Source: Verrucomicrobiales bacterium (lineage in GTDB: Bacteria; Verrucomicrobiota; Verrucomicrobiia; Verrucomicrobiales; V1-33). From it: DNA of 34,300 nt. The DNA is taken from assembly GCA_947460575.1 (NCBI GenBank), contig CANHIJ010000034.1:1-34300 (forward strand), read 5' to 3'. The position numbers and the translations under genes were made by a program. Positions 24,040 to 32,102 of the stretch are shown one piece after another. Numbering within the stretch: the first letter of the stretch is position 1; each line of letters begins with the position of its first letter. Under the pieces are notes generated by a model that was not told the DNA's origin, searched no databases, and was given only the letters and a program-made list of their open reading frames with translations.

Positions 24040-24075
24040 TGGGGGCTTGATCTCGGTTCCAGGTGGGGGCTTGAT
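24040..24075 (+). repeat. Perfect 12-bp direct repeat upstream of a response regulator gene
   Basis: TGGGGGCTTGAT occurs at 24040-24051 and again at 24064-24075, with exactly 12 bases between, a 24-bp period. The second copy ends 11 bases before the ATG. OmpR-type regulators bind direct repeats, so this is a candidate autoregulatory operator; a position so close to the start would suit repression. Confidence 0.45.
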
Positions 24076-24086
24076 GCGGCCAGCCC

Positions 24087-24737
24087 ATGCGAATCCTGCT
24101 CATCGAAGACGAACCCGACCTCCGGCGCAGCCTCGCCCAGGCTTTGCGGGAGGAAAGCTATGCCGTGGATGTGGCGGCGGATGGCATCGAGGGATTGGAT
24201 AAAGCCCTAACATGGGATTACGATGCGGTCCTCCTCGACGCCATGCTGCCGGGGCTGGACGGATGGGGCGTGCTGGAGCGGCTGCGGCGACGCAAAGCTA
24301 CCCCGGTGATCATGCTGACGGCCCGCGACGGCGCGCGCGATCGGGTGCGCGGGCTAGACGCCGGGGCAGACGACTACGTGGTCAAACCCTTTGATTTGGG
24401 GGAACTGTTTGCGCGGCTGCGCGCCGTGATCCGCCGCTTTGGCACCCAAGCGGTTAGCCGCTGGCGGCTTGGTAGGGTGGAAATGGATGTCGCCGCCCGG
24501 CTGGTGTGGTTGGACGGCGCCGAGGTCTCCCTGACCGCGCGGGAGTATGCCCTGGTGGAATATTTGGCCATTCACCGAGGCCGCCTGGTGACGCGCAGCA
24601 GCCTCTATGAGCACCTTTTTGACGAGAATGAAAGCACCCTCTCTAATTTACTCGACGTCCATGTCTCCAATGTGCGGAAAAAATTAGGACGCGATTTCAT
24701 CGCCACCCGCCGCGGCCACGGCTACCGCATTGCTTGA
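24087..24737 (+). CDS. OmpR/PhoB-family response regulator
   Basis: A 216-residue transcription factor. The receiver domain (1-118) has the acidic pocket EDE (7-9), phospho-acceptor Asp51 in LLDAMLPG, Thr79 in LTARD and Lys100 in VVKPF. The C-terminal winged-helix domain (about 125-216) contains LTAREYALVEYLAIHRGRLVTR and the recognition region NLLDVHVSNVRKKLG, ending RGHGYRIA. The cognate kinase starts six bases after its stop. The downstream YHYH and MbnP-MbnH-like genes are contiguous and are the obvious regulatory targets. Confidence 0.95.
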   Translation: MRILLIEDEPDLRRSLAQALREESYAVDVAADGIEGLDKALTWDYDAVLLDAMLPGLDGWGVLERLRRRKATPVIMLTARDGARDRVRGLDAGADDYVVKPFDLGELFARLRAVIRRFGTQAVSRWRLGRVEMDVAARLVWLDGAEVSLTAREYALVEYLAIHRGRLVTRSSLYEHLFDENESTLSNLLDVHVSNVRKKLGRDFIATRRGHGYRIA

Positions 24738-24743
24738 GTTCCG

Positions 24744-26285
24744 ATGCCTTTCTTTAACTCCATCCGCTGGCGCCTCCAACTGTGGCACGGCCTGATTTTG
24801 CTGGCAGTGCTGGGCGGCTTTGGGGCGACCGCTTGGCGGATGCAGCGGCAGCGCGCCCTCGAAACCGCCAAGGAGCGGGTCCTCGAGCGCTTTTACAGCG
24901 CGGTCCGCATCATGCGGCAATTCGGCCCCCTCGAGGGGGGGCTCGGGCGGCCGGGACCCCCTGGGGAATCCCCGCCGCGCGGGCGGCCGCCCCAGCGCGG
25001 GGACGGTGCGTTTTTCCTGCCCGCCCACGAGGGCCGCGAGGCACCCGATTTTTTCCTAGCAGAGTTTCAGGCGATGCTGCAAGCGGACGAATTGAGGGGA
25101 AATTTTCTGACCATCTGGCGGCGCGATGGCCTGGTCATGGCGACTACAGGAACTGATCACAACCTAGCAAAGCCTGAGGGAGTCTCGCCAGCTAGCCCCG
25201 GCCCGCGCATCGAAGTGGAGGGCCCGCGCATGACCTTGGAGGCGGCCACTCCGCCTGGAGAAGTGATCCAGGTGACCCGCGACCTCCGCGCGGACCTAGC
25301 TCCGCTGGAGGGGACGGCCTGGCAGTTGGCCGCGGCGGGGGCTGGAGTTTTGGTGCTTGGACTAGCCGGTGGCTGGTGGGCGGCGGGCCGTTCCCTGCGA
25401 CCCTTGGCCGTCATCAGCGCCACCGCCGCGCGCCTGTCCGCGGGCAATCTCGCCGAGCGGCTTCAAGTGAGGGGTCCTAACGATGAGTTGGGCCAATTGG
25501 CGGGAGTGCTCAATGCCATGCTGGGGAGATTGGAGGCGGCGTTTTCGCAGCAGACCCGCTTTGTTTCTGATGCCGCCCACGAATTGCGCACCCCCGTGGC
25601 AGTGCTTTTGACGCAGACCCAGACCGCACTGCGCCGGGACCGCTCGGCGGAGGATTACCGCCAGAGCCTCGAGGTTTGCCAGGGCGCCGCGGGGCGCATG
25701 CGGCAGCTCATTGAGTCGCTGCTGGCCCTAGCGCGGCTCGACGCCGGTGACCAGGCCCTCAAGCAACTTCGCTTTGACCTCGCCTGTGCGGCCCGCGAGC
25801 AGGTGGATCTCCTCGCCCCGCTCGCGGCGGCTCGCGGCATCGCGATCCACCAAGAGATGCCCCCACGGTTGATCGAGGGCGATCCCGACTGCTTGGGTCT
25901 AGCCGTGGCCAATCTCCTGACTAACGCCATTCATCACACTGGCGCGGGCGGCCAGATTAGCTTGGCGGTTTGGCAGGAGGGGGCGGAAGCGGTGTTGGAA
26001 GTTGCCGACAACGGTGAGGGCATGGATGCAAAATCGCAGGAGCGCATTTTCGATCGTTTTTATCGCGCGGATCAATCGCGCAGCCTTGCGGCGGGCCGCA
26101 CCGGATTGGGCCTAGCCATTGCCAAGTCGATTGTGGAAGCCCACGGGGGCCGCATTGCGGTAGTGAGCGCCCTGGGACAAGGCAGCACATTTACCATTAG
26201 AATTCCGATTTGGGGGGAAGTTGAAGGTTCCTCGGGCGCGGGCTTCACCGCAACTTCAGGTTCCTCGCCTATACATGTGTCATGA
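24744..26285 (+). CDS. Sensor histidine kinase partner of the adjacent regulator
   Basis: A 513-residue membrane kinase. TM1 is at about residues 13-32. A periplasmic sensor region of about 160 residues contains a Pro/Gly/Arg-rich patch (about 68-88). TM2 is at about 194-214, with a HAMP domain (about 216-268). The H-box FVSDAAHELRTPVAVL carries phospho-acceptor His279. The ATPase domain has N-box LLTNAIHH, G1 DNGEGMD and G2 GRTGLGLAIA. The sensor is not recognised and has no obvious metal-binding cluster, so the signal is unknown. The layout resembles CusS/QseC-type kinases. Its TGA overlaps the YHYH gene's ATG in an ATGA, strong evidence for one operon. Confidence 0.93.
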   Translation: MPFFNSIRWRLQLWHGLILLAVLGGFGATAWRMQRQRALETAKERVLERFYSAVRIMRQFGPLEGGLGRPGPPGESPPRGRPPQRGDGAFFLPAHEGREAPDFFLAEFQAMLQADELRGNFLTIWRRDGLVMATTGTDHNLAKPEGVSPASPGPRIEVEGPRMTLEAATPPGEVIQVTRDLRADLAPLEGTAWQLAAAGAGVLVLGLAGGWWAAGRSLRPLAVISATAARLSAGNLAERLQVRGPNDELGQLAGVLNAMLGRLEAAFSQQTRFVSDAAHELRTPVAVLLTQTQTALRRDRSAEDYRQSLEVCQGAAGRMRQLIESLLALARLDAGDQALKQLRFDLACAAREQVDLLAPLAAARGIAIHQEMPPRLIEGDPDCLGLAVANLLTNAIHHTGAGGQISLAVWQEGAEAVLEVADNGEGMDAKSQERIFDRFYRADQSRSLAAGRTGLGLAIAKSIVEAHGGRIAVVSALGQGSTFTIRIPIWGEVEGSSGAGFTATSGSSPIHVS

Positions 26286-28039
26286 ACCTATCTCTCTCCG
26301 CCACCCGCTGGCTCGCCGCGGCCCTGTTCTGCAGCGCGGGCCGCGCGGCCGCCGATCCCCAGTTGAGTTCATGGTATACCGCCGGGTCTAGCCAATATGC
26401 CCGCATCTACGAGAGCCTCGCCGCAGAAACGGCGGGCACCGCCGTCGCCACCTGGAGCCGCGGCTCCGGCACTCAGAGTGCCCCCACCTACGCGGGCGTC
26501 AGCCAGGTCGCCTTCTCCGCCAACTGGGTCTATATTCGCAGCAGCGGCCTGGCCAGCCATCTCATGGGCCCCTGGTACGGCAATGCGGCCAAGACCGCCA
26601 ATTTTCCTAATTTCCCATCGAATACCGCCAAGATTTATCGCATTCCGCGCCACCCGGTCATCCCGGCCACGAAGACCCTAACGGGGCTCGGGCCTATCGG
26701 CTGCATGGTGAATGGGGTTTCCATGTTCGACAGCCGCGATTCCTTTTCTTACGTCAGTGCTAGCAGCATGGACGCCACTCCCGTCAATGGGCTGACCGGG
26801 GACGGGGTGTGGAACCGCGACGGCTACCACAACGAGGGAATCACCTTCGATCCCGCCCTGGCCCATCAGGCGGGGAACCACTATCACTACCATGCCCAGC
26901 CCATTGCCTTGCGCTGGCAGCTTGGCGACCACGTCGACTATCAAGCGGCCACGAATCGCTATACGGAAAGCGCGGCTCTGGTGGCGCGGCATTCGCCCAT
27001 TCTGGCCTGGGCGGCCGATGGCCTGCCCGTTTACGGACCCTACGGATATGCTAAGGCGCTGGACCCTACCAGTGGGGTTCGCCGGATGGTCTCTGGCTTC
27101 ACCTTGCGCGACGGAACTAAGGGCACTGATAACTTGAGTGCCACGGGTCGCCTTAGCCTGCCTGCCTGGGCGCAACGCCTTCTGGCGAAGCCCTTCAAGG
27201 CGGGCCCGGCGGTCAGTTTGACCTACGCCTTGGGGCACTACTTGGAGGACTTCGACTACTTGGGCGACCGCGGTTTCACGGTGGGCGTTGACTTCGACCT
27301 CAACGAGCAAAATGCCCGTTTTAGCGTGACTCCCGAATTTCCTGCGGGCACCTGGGCTTATTTTGTGACGATTAAAGTGGATGGCACACCGATGTTTCCT
27401 TACACGACGGGGCGCCAGTATTTTGGCAGTCCTAGCGGAGGCAGTACCTCGATTAGTGAGGCGGTCACGGTTTACTTTAACGGGGGGCCCAATGCGGCGC
27501 TGCAACTGCAGCCGCCCACCCGCGAGGGGGACCGCGTGGCTTTGACGTGGAGCGCGGTCGAAGGCGGCACTTATGTGGTGGAGGCCTCGTCCGATTTAGT
27601 TCAGTGGCCGGATGTGGCTCCCGCGGTCGCGGCCACCGGGGCCCGCGCGCGCTTTGTCGAGACCGCGCCGCAGGGGATGCGGTTTTATCGGGTTTCTCGC
27701 TCCAGCTTGGCGGCATTTGATAGCAAGGGCTTTGATGTTTCCGCTGGCGGCGGGGGCGGCGGGAGTAGTGCGGTGGCGCCTGGCGGGAGCGCGCCGCGCG
27801 GCACCTCGGTGACGATTGTGATTACCTTACCGGGCTCCCCTCCCGTGCCTCCGGCGGATCTGGTGCCCACGAGCATTAGCTTGGGAGGGCTGAGCGGGAC
27901 CGCGCTGGGCCGTCCCTCGGCGGGCACGGTTCAGGCCACTTTCGCCCTCCCAGCGGACCTGGTCCTGGGGGCCAAAAGCATCGCGGTGGTCTTTACGGGG
28001 CCGACCTACACTCTTCCTAACGCTTTTACGATCAACTGA
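26282..28039 (+). CDS. Secreted YHYH-domain protein
   Basis: A 585-residue exported protein with a signal peptide ending near RAAA (about residue 24). The YHYH domain spans roughly 125-375. Its motif is NHYHYHAQP (199-207), accompanied by WNRDGYHNEGITFD and the conserved LPVYGPYGY (248-256). GYHNE and the YHYH histidines suggest a metal site. At about 415-475 is a beta domain with TYVVEASSDLVQWPD and FYRVSR, like that of the beta-helix protein at 500-2551. A Gly-rich linker and an Ig/IPT-like C-terminal domain (SISLGGLSGTALGRPS to the end) follow. The biochemical role of YHYH proteins is unknown. The gene overlaps the kinase by four bases and is three bases from the next gene. Confidence 0.85.
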   Translation: MNLSLSATRWLAAALFCSAGRAAADPQLSSWYTAGSSQYARIYESLAAETAGTAVATWSRGSGTQSAPTYAGVSQVAFSANWVYIRSSGLASHLMGPWYGNAAKTANFPNFPSNTAKIYRIPRHPVIPATKTLTGLGPIGCMVNGVSMFDSRDSFSYVSASSMDATPVNGLTGDGVWNRDGYHNEGITFDPALAHQAGNHYHYHAQPIALRWQLGDHVDYQAATNRYTESAALVARHSPILAWAADGLPVYGPYGYAKALDPTSGVRRMVSGFTLRDGTKGTDNLSATGRLSLPAWAQRLLAKPFKAGPAVSLTYALGHYLEDFDYLGDRGFTVGVDFDLNEQNARFSVTPEFPAGTWAYFVTIKVDGTPMFPYTTGRQYFGSPSGGSTSISEAVTVYFNGGPNAALQLQPPTREGDRVALTWSAVEGGTYVVEASSDLVQWPDVAPAVAATGARARFVETAPQGMRFYRVSRSSLAAFDSKGFDVSAGGGGGGSSAVAPGGSAPRGTSVTIVITLPGSPPVPPADLVPTSISLGGLSGTALGRPSAGTVQATFALPADLVLGAKSIAVVFTGPTYTLPNAFTIN

Positions 28040-28042
28040 GCC

Positions 28043-29782
28043 GTGCCGCGCTTGCTTCGAGCCCTGCTGCTATTGGCAGCGACTCTGCCCCAGCTGGCGG
28101 CGGCGGCGCGCCTGGAGGTGGCCATCGAGCCCATTTTCCAGGGCGAACCGCTCCGCTTGGACGCGCTGCGCTATAAAAACGCCGCAGGGGAAACCCTTTC
28201 GGTGACCCGCCTCAGCTACTTGCTGGGCGGCTTTGCCTTGGAGCGCCCGGATGGGTCTTGGCTGGAATTTCCCGGCTTCCACGCGTGGTTGGACGCCGCG
28301 GCGCACCGACAAAGCTTCGTGCTAGAGGGAATCCCTGCGGGCCGCTACCGGGCGCTGCGCTGCCACCTCGGGCCCGATGCCGCGGCGGACCGCGCTGACG
28401 TCGCCGCCATCCCCGCGGGCGACCCGCTCCACCCGGCCACTAACGGCCTCCACTGGGGTTGGCAGCAAGGCTATATTTTTCTCGCCTGGGAAGGCTACTT
28501 CCGCCGCGGCGCGGGCGAAATGCAGGGCTATTCGCATCATTTGGCGGGTGCCCCCCACCGGGTTGGCCTCCACCTCGCGGCTCCGCTGGATCTCTCTCAA
28601 GATGGCGGCCTGCAGCTGAACTTTGACCTCGCCCTCCTCGGCGGCGCGCCGCGGCCCCTCTCCTTTGCAGAGGATGGAGCCAGCACTCACTCGCGGGAGG
28701 GCGACCCCGTGGCTGCGGCCCTCGCGGCCAATTTGCCAGGAGCTTTTCAGGTGCAAAACACCGCCTCCGCCGCGCCGCCCCTCACGGCGCCCGCCCCGCC
28801 GCCCGCGGCGCCGATCGACTTGCCGACGGCCTACACCCCTTGGCGCTTCGTGACGAGTCGATCCTTTCCCCTACCGGAATTGCCCCGCGACAACCCCCTC
28901 ATCGCGGAGCGCGTGACATTGGGAGAAGCCCTTTTTAGCGAGACCTTGCTCTCGCGCGACGGCAGTCTTTCCTGTGCCTCCTGCCACTGCCAGGAGGCCG
29001 CCTTCACGGACGGGCTGCCAGTGAGCCGCGGCGTGGAGGGGCGCCTCGGCGAGCGCAACGCCATGTCCCTGCACAACTTGGCGTGGAAGCGGTCCTTTTT
29101 TTGGGATGGGCGCGCCCCTTCCCTGCGAGAGCAGGTGCTGCAGCCCATCGCCGACCACCGCGAGATGGACCAATCCCTAGAGGGCGCGGTGGAAAAATTG
29201 GGTCGCAATCCCACCTATGCGGCGCGCTTCCGGGCCGCCTATCGTTCTCCGGGAATCAGCCCGGCCAAGATCGCCCTGGCGCTGGAACAGTACTTACTAA
29301 CTTTGACTTCGCAGCGCTCGCGGTTTGACTTATCATTGATAGGCAAGGAAGTGCTCAGCGAGGAGGAGCAGCGGGGATTTGAGCTTTTCATGACCGAGTA
29401 TGATCCCCGCACTGGCCAGCGGGGGGCCGATTGTTTTCACTGCCATGGCGGGCCACTTTTCAGCGACCAGCAATTCCACAACAACGGGCTGGCGGGGGAG
29501 GCTCCGGGCCGGGCCGCCGTCACCGGTGCCGCCGCTGATCAGGGAAAATTCGCCACTCCCAGCCTGCGCAATGTGGCCCGCACCGCCCCCTACATGCACG
29601 ATGGCCGCTTTGCCAGCCTGGAGGAAGTCGTGCAGCACTACAGTGGAGCCATGTCGCGCCGCCCCACCCTCGATCCCAACCTCGCCAAGCATCCCGCCCG
29701 CGGCCTCGACCTCAGCTCAGCGGACCAGGCGGCCCTGGTGGCCTTTTTGAAAAGCTTGAGCGAAGTCCCCCGCTCGCCCTAG
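28043..29782 (+). CDS. MbnP-like domain fused to MauG/MbnH-like di-haem enzyme
   Basis: A 579-residue exported protein that starts with GTG, three bases after the YHYH stop. The signal peptide is residues 1-21. Residues 22-200 resemble MbnP: LRLDALRYKN, LSVTRLSYLLGGFAL, the core GLHWGWQQGYIFLAWEG (Trp138, Trp140, Trp149) and HHLAGA. After a Pro/Ala-rich linker (about 240-262), residues 265-575 are a di-haem peroxidase of the CcpA/MauG group. Haem sites are CASCH (311-315) and CFHCH (464-468); MauG-family signatures are RNAMSLHNLAW, FFWDGRAPSL, ATPSLRNVARTAPYMHDGRF. In known systems MbnP and MbnH are separate, and MbnH oxidises an MbnP tryptophan to kynurenine to form a copper site. Here enzyme and substrate appear fused. 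The haem half is certain; the MbnP assignment rests on motif memory. Confidence 0.85.
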   Translation: MPRLLRALLLLAATLPQLAAAARLEVAIEPIFQGEPLRLDALRYKNAAGETLSVTRLSYLLGGFALERPDGSWLEFPGFHAWLDAAAHRQSFVLEGIPAGRYRALRCHLGPDAAADRADVAAIPAGDPLHPATNGLHWGWQQGYIFLAWEGYFRRGAGEMQGYSHHLAGAPHRVGLHLAAPLDLSQDGGLQLNFDLALLGGAPRPLSFAEDGASTHSREGDPVAAALAANLPGAFQVQNTASAAPPLTAPAPPPAAPIDLPTAYTPWRFVTSRSFPLPELPRDNPLIAERVTLGEALFSETLLSRDGSLSCASCHCQEAAFTDGLPVSRGVEGRLGERNAMSLHNLAWKRSFFWDGRAPSLREQVLQPIADHREMDQSLEGAVEKLGRNPTYAARFRAAYRSPGISPAKIALALEQYLLTLTSQRSRFDLSLIGKEVLSEEEQRGFELFMTEYDPRTGQRGADCFHCHGGPLFSDQQFHNNGLAGEAPGRAAVTGAAADQGKFATPSLRNVARTAPYMHDGRFASLEEVVQHYSGAMSRRPTLDPNLAKHPARGLDLSSADQAALVAFLKSLSEVPRSP

Positions 29783-29787
29783 CGGGG
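29768..29787. terminator. Hairpin over the shared stop codons of two convergent genes
   Basis: CCCCGCT (29768-29774) pairs with AGCGGGG (29781-29787) around a six-base loop. The palindrome CTAG (29779-29782) gives both genes their TAG stop. No T-tract is seen on either strand, so it is only a candidate bidirectional terminator. Confidence 0.4.
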
Positions 29788-31122
29788 TGGGGCGACCCGC
29801 ACCAGCGCGGCGGCGCGCTCCACCCGGGTGCGCTCAAAGTCGGCCGTGCTCGCGGCTAGTTGGCGAGCGGCTAGTTGAGACTGGTAGAGCTGCACGGCGA
29901 GTTCGGTGCGCGATGTATTTAAGTCCGTTAGGGCTTGAAGCACGTCGAGGCTTTTGCTTTCGCCTAGGCGGTACTGCTGCTGGAGCAGGGAATAGTTTTC
30001 CTCGGCGGATTTTACTTCGGCGCGGAGGCTGACGAGGTTTTGCTCCAACGTGCGGGTTTCCAGCCAGGCGGCAGTGACCTGCTCGTCGCTGCGCTTGGCG
30101 GCTTGCTCATAGTCCAGGGTGGCTTTGGCGATTTCGGCCTCGTCGCGCTTGAGGTTGAGGGCGCGCTCGCCTCCGGTGAACAGGGGGATGCTAACGGATA
30201 CTCCAGCGGAGTAATCCGTGGCGCCCTCGGTGCTGTTGTCCCGGTGGTTGAGGTTGCGCCCGGCGCTGACGGAGGCATCCATGCTGGGAAGATAGGAAGC
30301 GCGCGTCTGATTCAAGTTTTCTCCGCGCCGCAACATGGCGCTGAGGAGGCGCTGCAGGTCGTCGCGCTGGCGGCGGGCCCGCCCGCGGAGATCGGGCAGG
30401 CTGTCTGCGGGCAGGGCGTAGGCGGGGGGCTCGACCACGGCAAACTGGGCACCGGGATCGTAGTTTAAGGCATTGGCCAACTGAGTGCGGGCCAACTTGA
30501 GGACGTTTTCGGACTCCACCAAAGTGCGCTTGGCCCGCTGTAGGGTGACGTCGGCGGTGAGCACATCGGTGCGGATGACTTCGCCCACCGCAAGGCGCTC
30601 TTGGGCGAGCTTTTTTTGCTCCTCGGCGAGGCGCAGGCTTTCCTGATTGACCGCCACCAGCGCCTGCTGGCGCAGCACTTCAAAGTAGGCGCCGGCCACC
30701 CCCAGGGCGGTTTCGCGAACCGTGGCCCGGTAGTCGAGGCGGCTTTCTTGGGCCGAGAGCAGGCCCGCCCGGTAGGCGGGGCCCACCGTGGGGTCCACGA
30801 GCGGTTGGCTTAGGGAAAGCCGGGTGCGGCCCCCCGTGGCGCGGTCGAAATCGAAGCCGGCGTCGCCGGAGCCGTTGTGGTCCGCGCTGAGGCTGCCGTT
30901 GAGGCGGGGGGTGAGGCGGGTCAGGGCCAGGGCGGGCTGGAGGTCGGCCTGCACCACCGCTTGCAGGGCCAGGGAAATCGATTGGTCCGTGGCCAGGGCG
31001 CGGTCGTAGGCCTGATCCAGCGTCAGGCGAGCCGGAGGCGTCGCTGGGGCCGCGGGACGGCGGTCGGCGAGGGCGGAAGCGCTCAGCGCCAGGGAGAGAA
31101 GGAAAATGCGGGAGGACACCAT
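29779..31122 (-). CDS. TolC-family outer-membrane efflux protein
   Basis: A 447-residue exported protein with a signal peptide (SSRIFLLSLALSASALA). The body consists of two repeated outer-membrane-efflux-protein halves: long helical hairpins (LTLDQAYDRALATDQSISLA; EEQKKLAQERLAVGEVIRTDVLTADVTLQRAK; and in the second half LKRDEAEIAKATLDYEQAAKR and GESKSLDVLQALTDLNTSR), with strand segments such as AGVSVSIPLF. The length is typical for TolC homologues of type I secretion or RND efflux. No inner-membrane pump or adaptor is encoded in the window. The ATG at 31122 is preferred to a TTG two codons earlier. It converges on the MbnP-MbnH-like gene and diverges from a second two-component system. Confidence 0.9.
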   Translation of the reverse strand: MVSSRIFLLSLALSASALADRRPAAPATPPARLTLDQAYDRALATDQSISLALQAVVQADLQPALALTRLTPRLNGSLSADHNGSGDAGFDFDRATGGRTRLSLSQPLVDPTVGPAYRAGLLSAQESRLDYRATVRETALGVAGAYFEVLRQQALVAVNQESLRLAEEQKKLAQERLAVGEVIRTDVLTADVTLQRAKRTLVESENVLKLARTQLANALNYDPGAQFAVVEPPAYALPADSLPDLRGRARRQRDDLQRLLSAMLRRGENLNQTRASYLPSMDASVSAGRNLNHRDNSTEGATDYSAGVSVSIPLFTGGERALNLKRDEAEIAKATLDYEQAAKRSDEQVTAAWLETRTLEQNLVSLRAEVKSAEENYSLLQQQYRLGESKSLDVLQALTDLNTSRTELAVQLYQSQLAARQLAASTADFERTRVERAAALVRVAPPR

Positions 31123-31142
31123 TGACAAAAAGGCCGGGCAAA

Positions 31143-31199
31143 CCCCTGCCAGCCGAAGCCATAAAACGCAGGGGATTCCCTGCTCTGTCAGCAGGGAAT
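31143..31199. promoter_or_regulatory. Two adjacent hairpins with interchangeable arms in the tolC-like leader
   Basis: CCCCTGC (31143-31149) pairs with GCAGGGG (31168-31174), and a perfect 10-bp stem, ATTCCCTGCT/AGCAGGGAAT (31175-31184 and 31190-31199), follows at once. The inner arms can also pair with each other (GCAGGG with CCCTGC), giving mutually exclusive folds. It lies 21-77 bases upstream of the tolC-like ATG and over 200 bases upstream of the divergent regulator gene. It could be an attenuator in the tolC-like leader or a dyad operator for the adjacent regulator. Confidence 0.45.
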
Positions 31200-31406
31200 T
31201 TTCGAGGGGTGCCCCGGATTTCTTTGAACGGGTGGGACTCAGGGCGGTCCGGCCCGCGCGGGCGGCAGTTTTACCGGCTCTTTACAGACGGGTGGCGGAG
31301 GCCAGCCGAACCTGGGCACAGCCCGGGCCGACCCGGCCTTGCGGGGCCGCCCCAGTTGCCCCAAGTTTGCCGCCCGGCGTATTTTTAAGTATTTTACCCT
31401 GCTGCC

Positions 31407-32102
31407 ATGCCCACCGTTCTGGTCATCGAAGACGACGCCGCCATCCGCAGGGGCCTCATCGATGCCCTGGAAGCCAGCGGATACGACACCCTGCAGGCCG
31501 CCGATGGGCGGGCCGGGCTGGAGGTGGTGGCGCGGGGGACTTTTGACTTGCTGCTCTTGGACTTGGTGCTGCCCTATGTCGACGGCTTCACCCTCCTGGC
31601 CAAGCTGCGCGAATTGCGCCCCACGACCCCCGCCATTATCCTCAGCGCCATGGGGGCCGAAGCCGAGCGCGTCAAAGGCTTAAACCTGGGTGCCGACGAC
31701 TACATGGTCAAGCCCTTCGGGGCGCGCGAACTGCTCGCCCGGGTCAACGCGGTGCTGCGCCGCTCCCCGGAGCGCCCTCAGGAGATGGCGGAACTGGCCT
31801 TTCCCGGGGGGGTGGTCGATTTCGCCCGCTGCGAGGTGCGCCACGGCGACGGCGCCCGCGATCCGCTTTCGGAGCGCGAGAGCGCGGTGCTCCGCTACTT
31901 GGCGGCCCATCCTGGCCGCGCCCTCAGCCGCGCCGAAATCCTGCAGCGGGTTTGGCGCCTCCCCGCCAGCCGCAGCGCCACCCGCACCATCGACATGCAC
32001 GTGGCCAACCTCAGGGCCAAGCTGCGCGACAACCCCGCCCGTCCCCAGGTCATTCTCACCGTTCGGGGCAAGGGCTATGCCCTGGCCTGGCCCCCGCCAT
32101 GA
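31407..32102 (+). CDS. OmpR/PhoB-family response regulator, second system
   Basis: A 231-residue regulator. The receiver has EDD (8-10), phospho-acceptor Asp52 in LLDLVLPYVDG, Ser80 in place of the usual Thr (ILSAMG) and Lys102 in MVKPFG. The winged-helix domain (about 135-228) has LSERESAVLRYLAAHPGRAL, then TRTIDMHVANLRAKL and VRGKGYALAW. Its TGA overlaps the ATG of the following kinase in an ATGA, so the pair is translationally coupled. It is divergent from the tolC-like gene across 284 bp that contain dyad structures, suggesting it may control that gene. It is only distantly similar to the regulator at 24087. Confidence 0.95.
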   Translation: MPTVLVIEDDAAIRRGLIDALEASGYDTLQAADGRAGLEVVARGTFDLLLLDLVLPYVDGFTLLAKLRELRPTTPAIILSAMGAEAERVKGLNLGADDYMVKPFGARELLARVNAVLRRSPERPQEMAELAFPGGVVDFARCEVRHGDGARDPLSERESAVLRYLAAHPGRALSRAEILQRVWRLPASRSATRTIDMHVANLRAKLRDNPARPQVILTVRGKGYALAWPPP

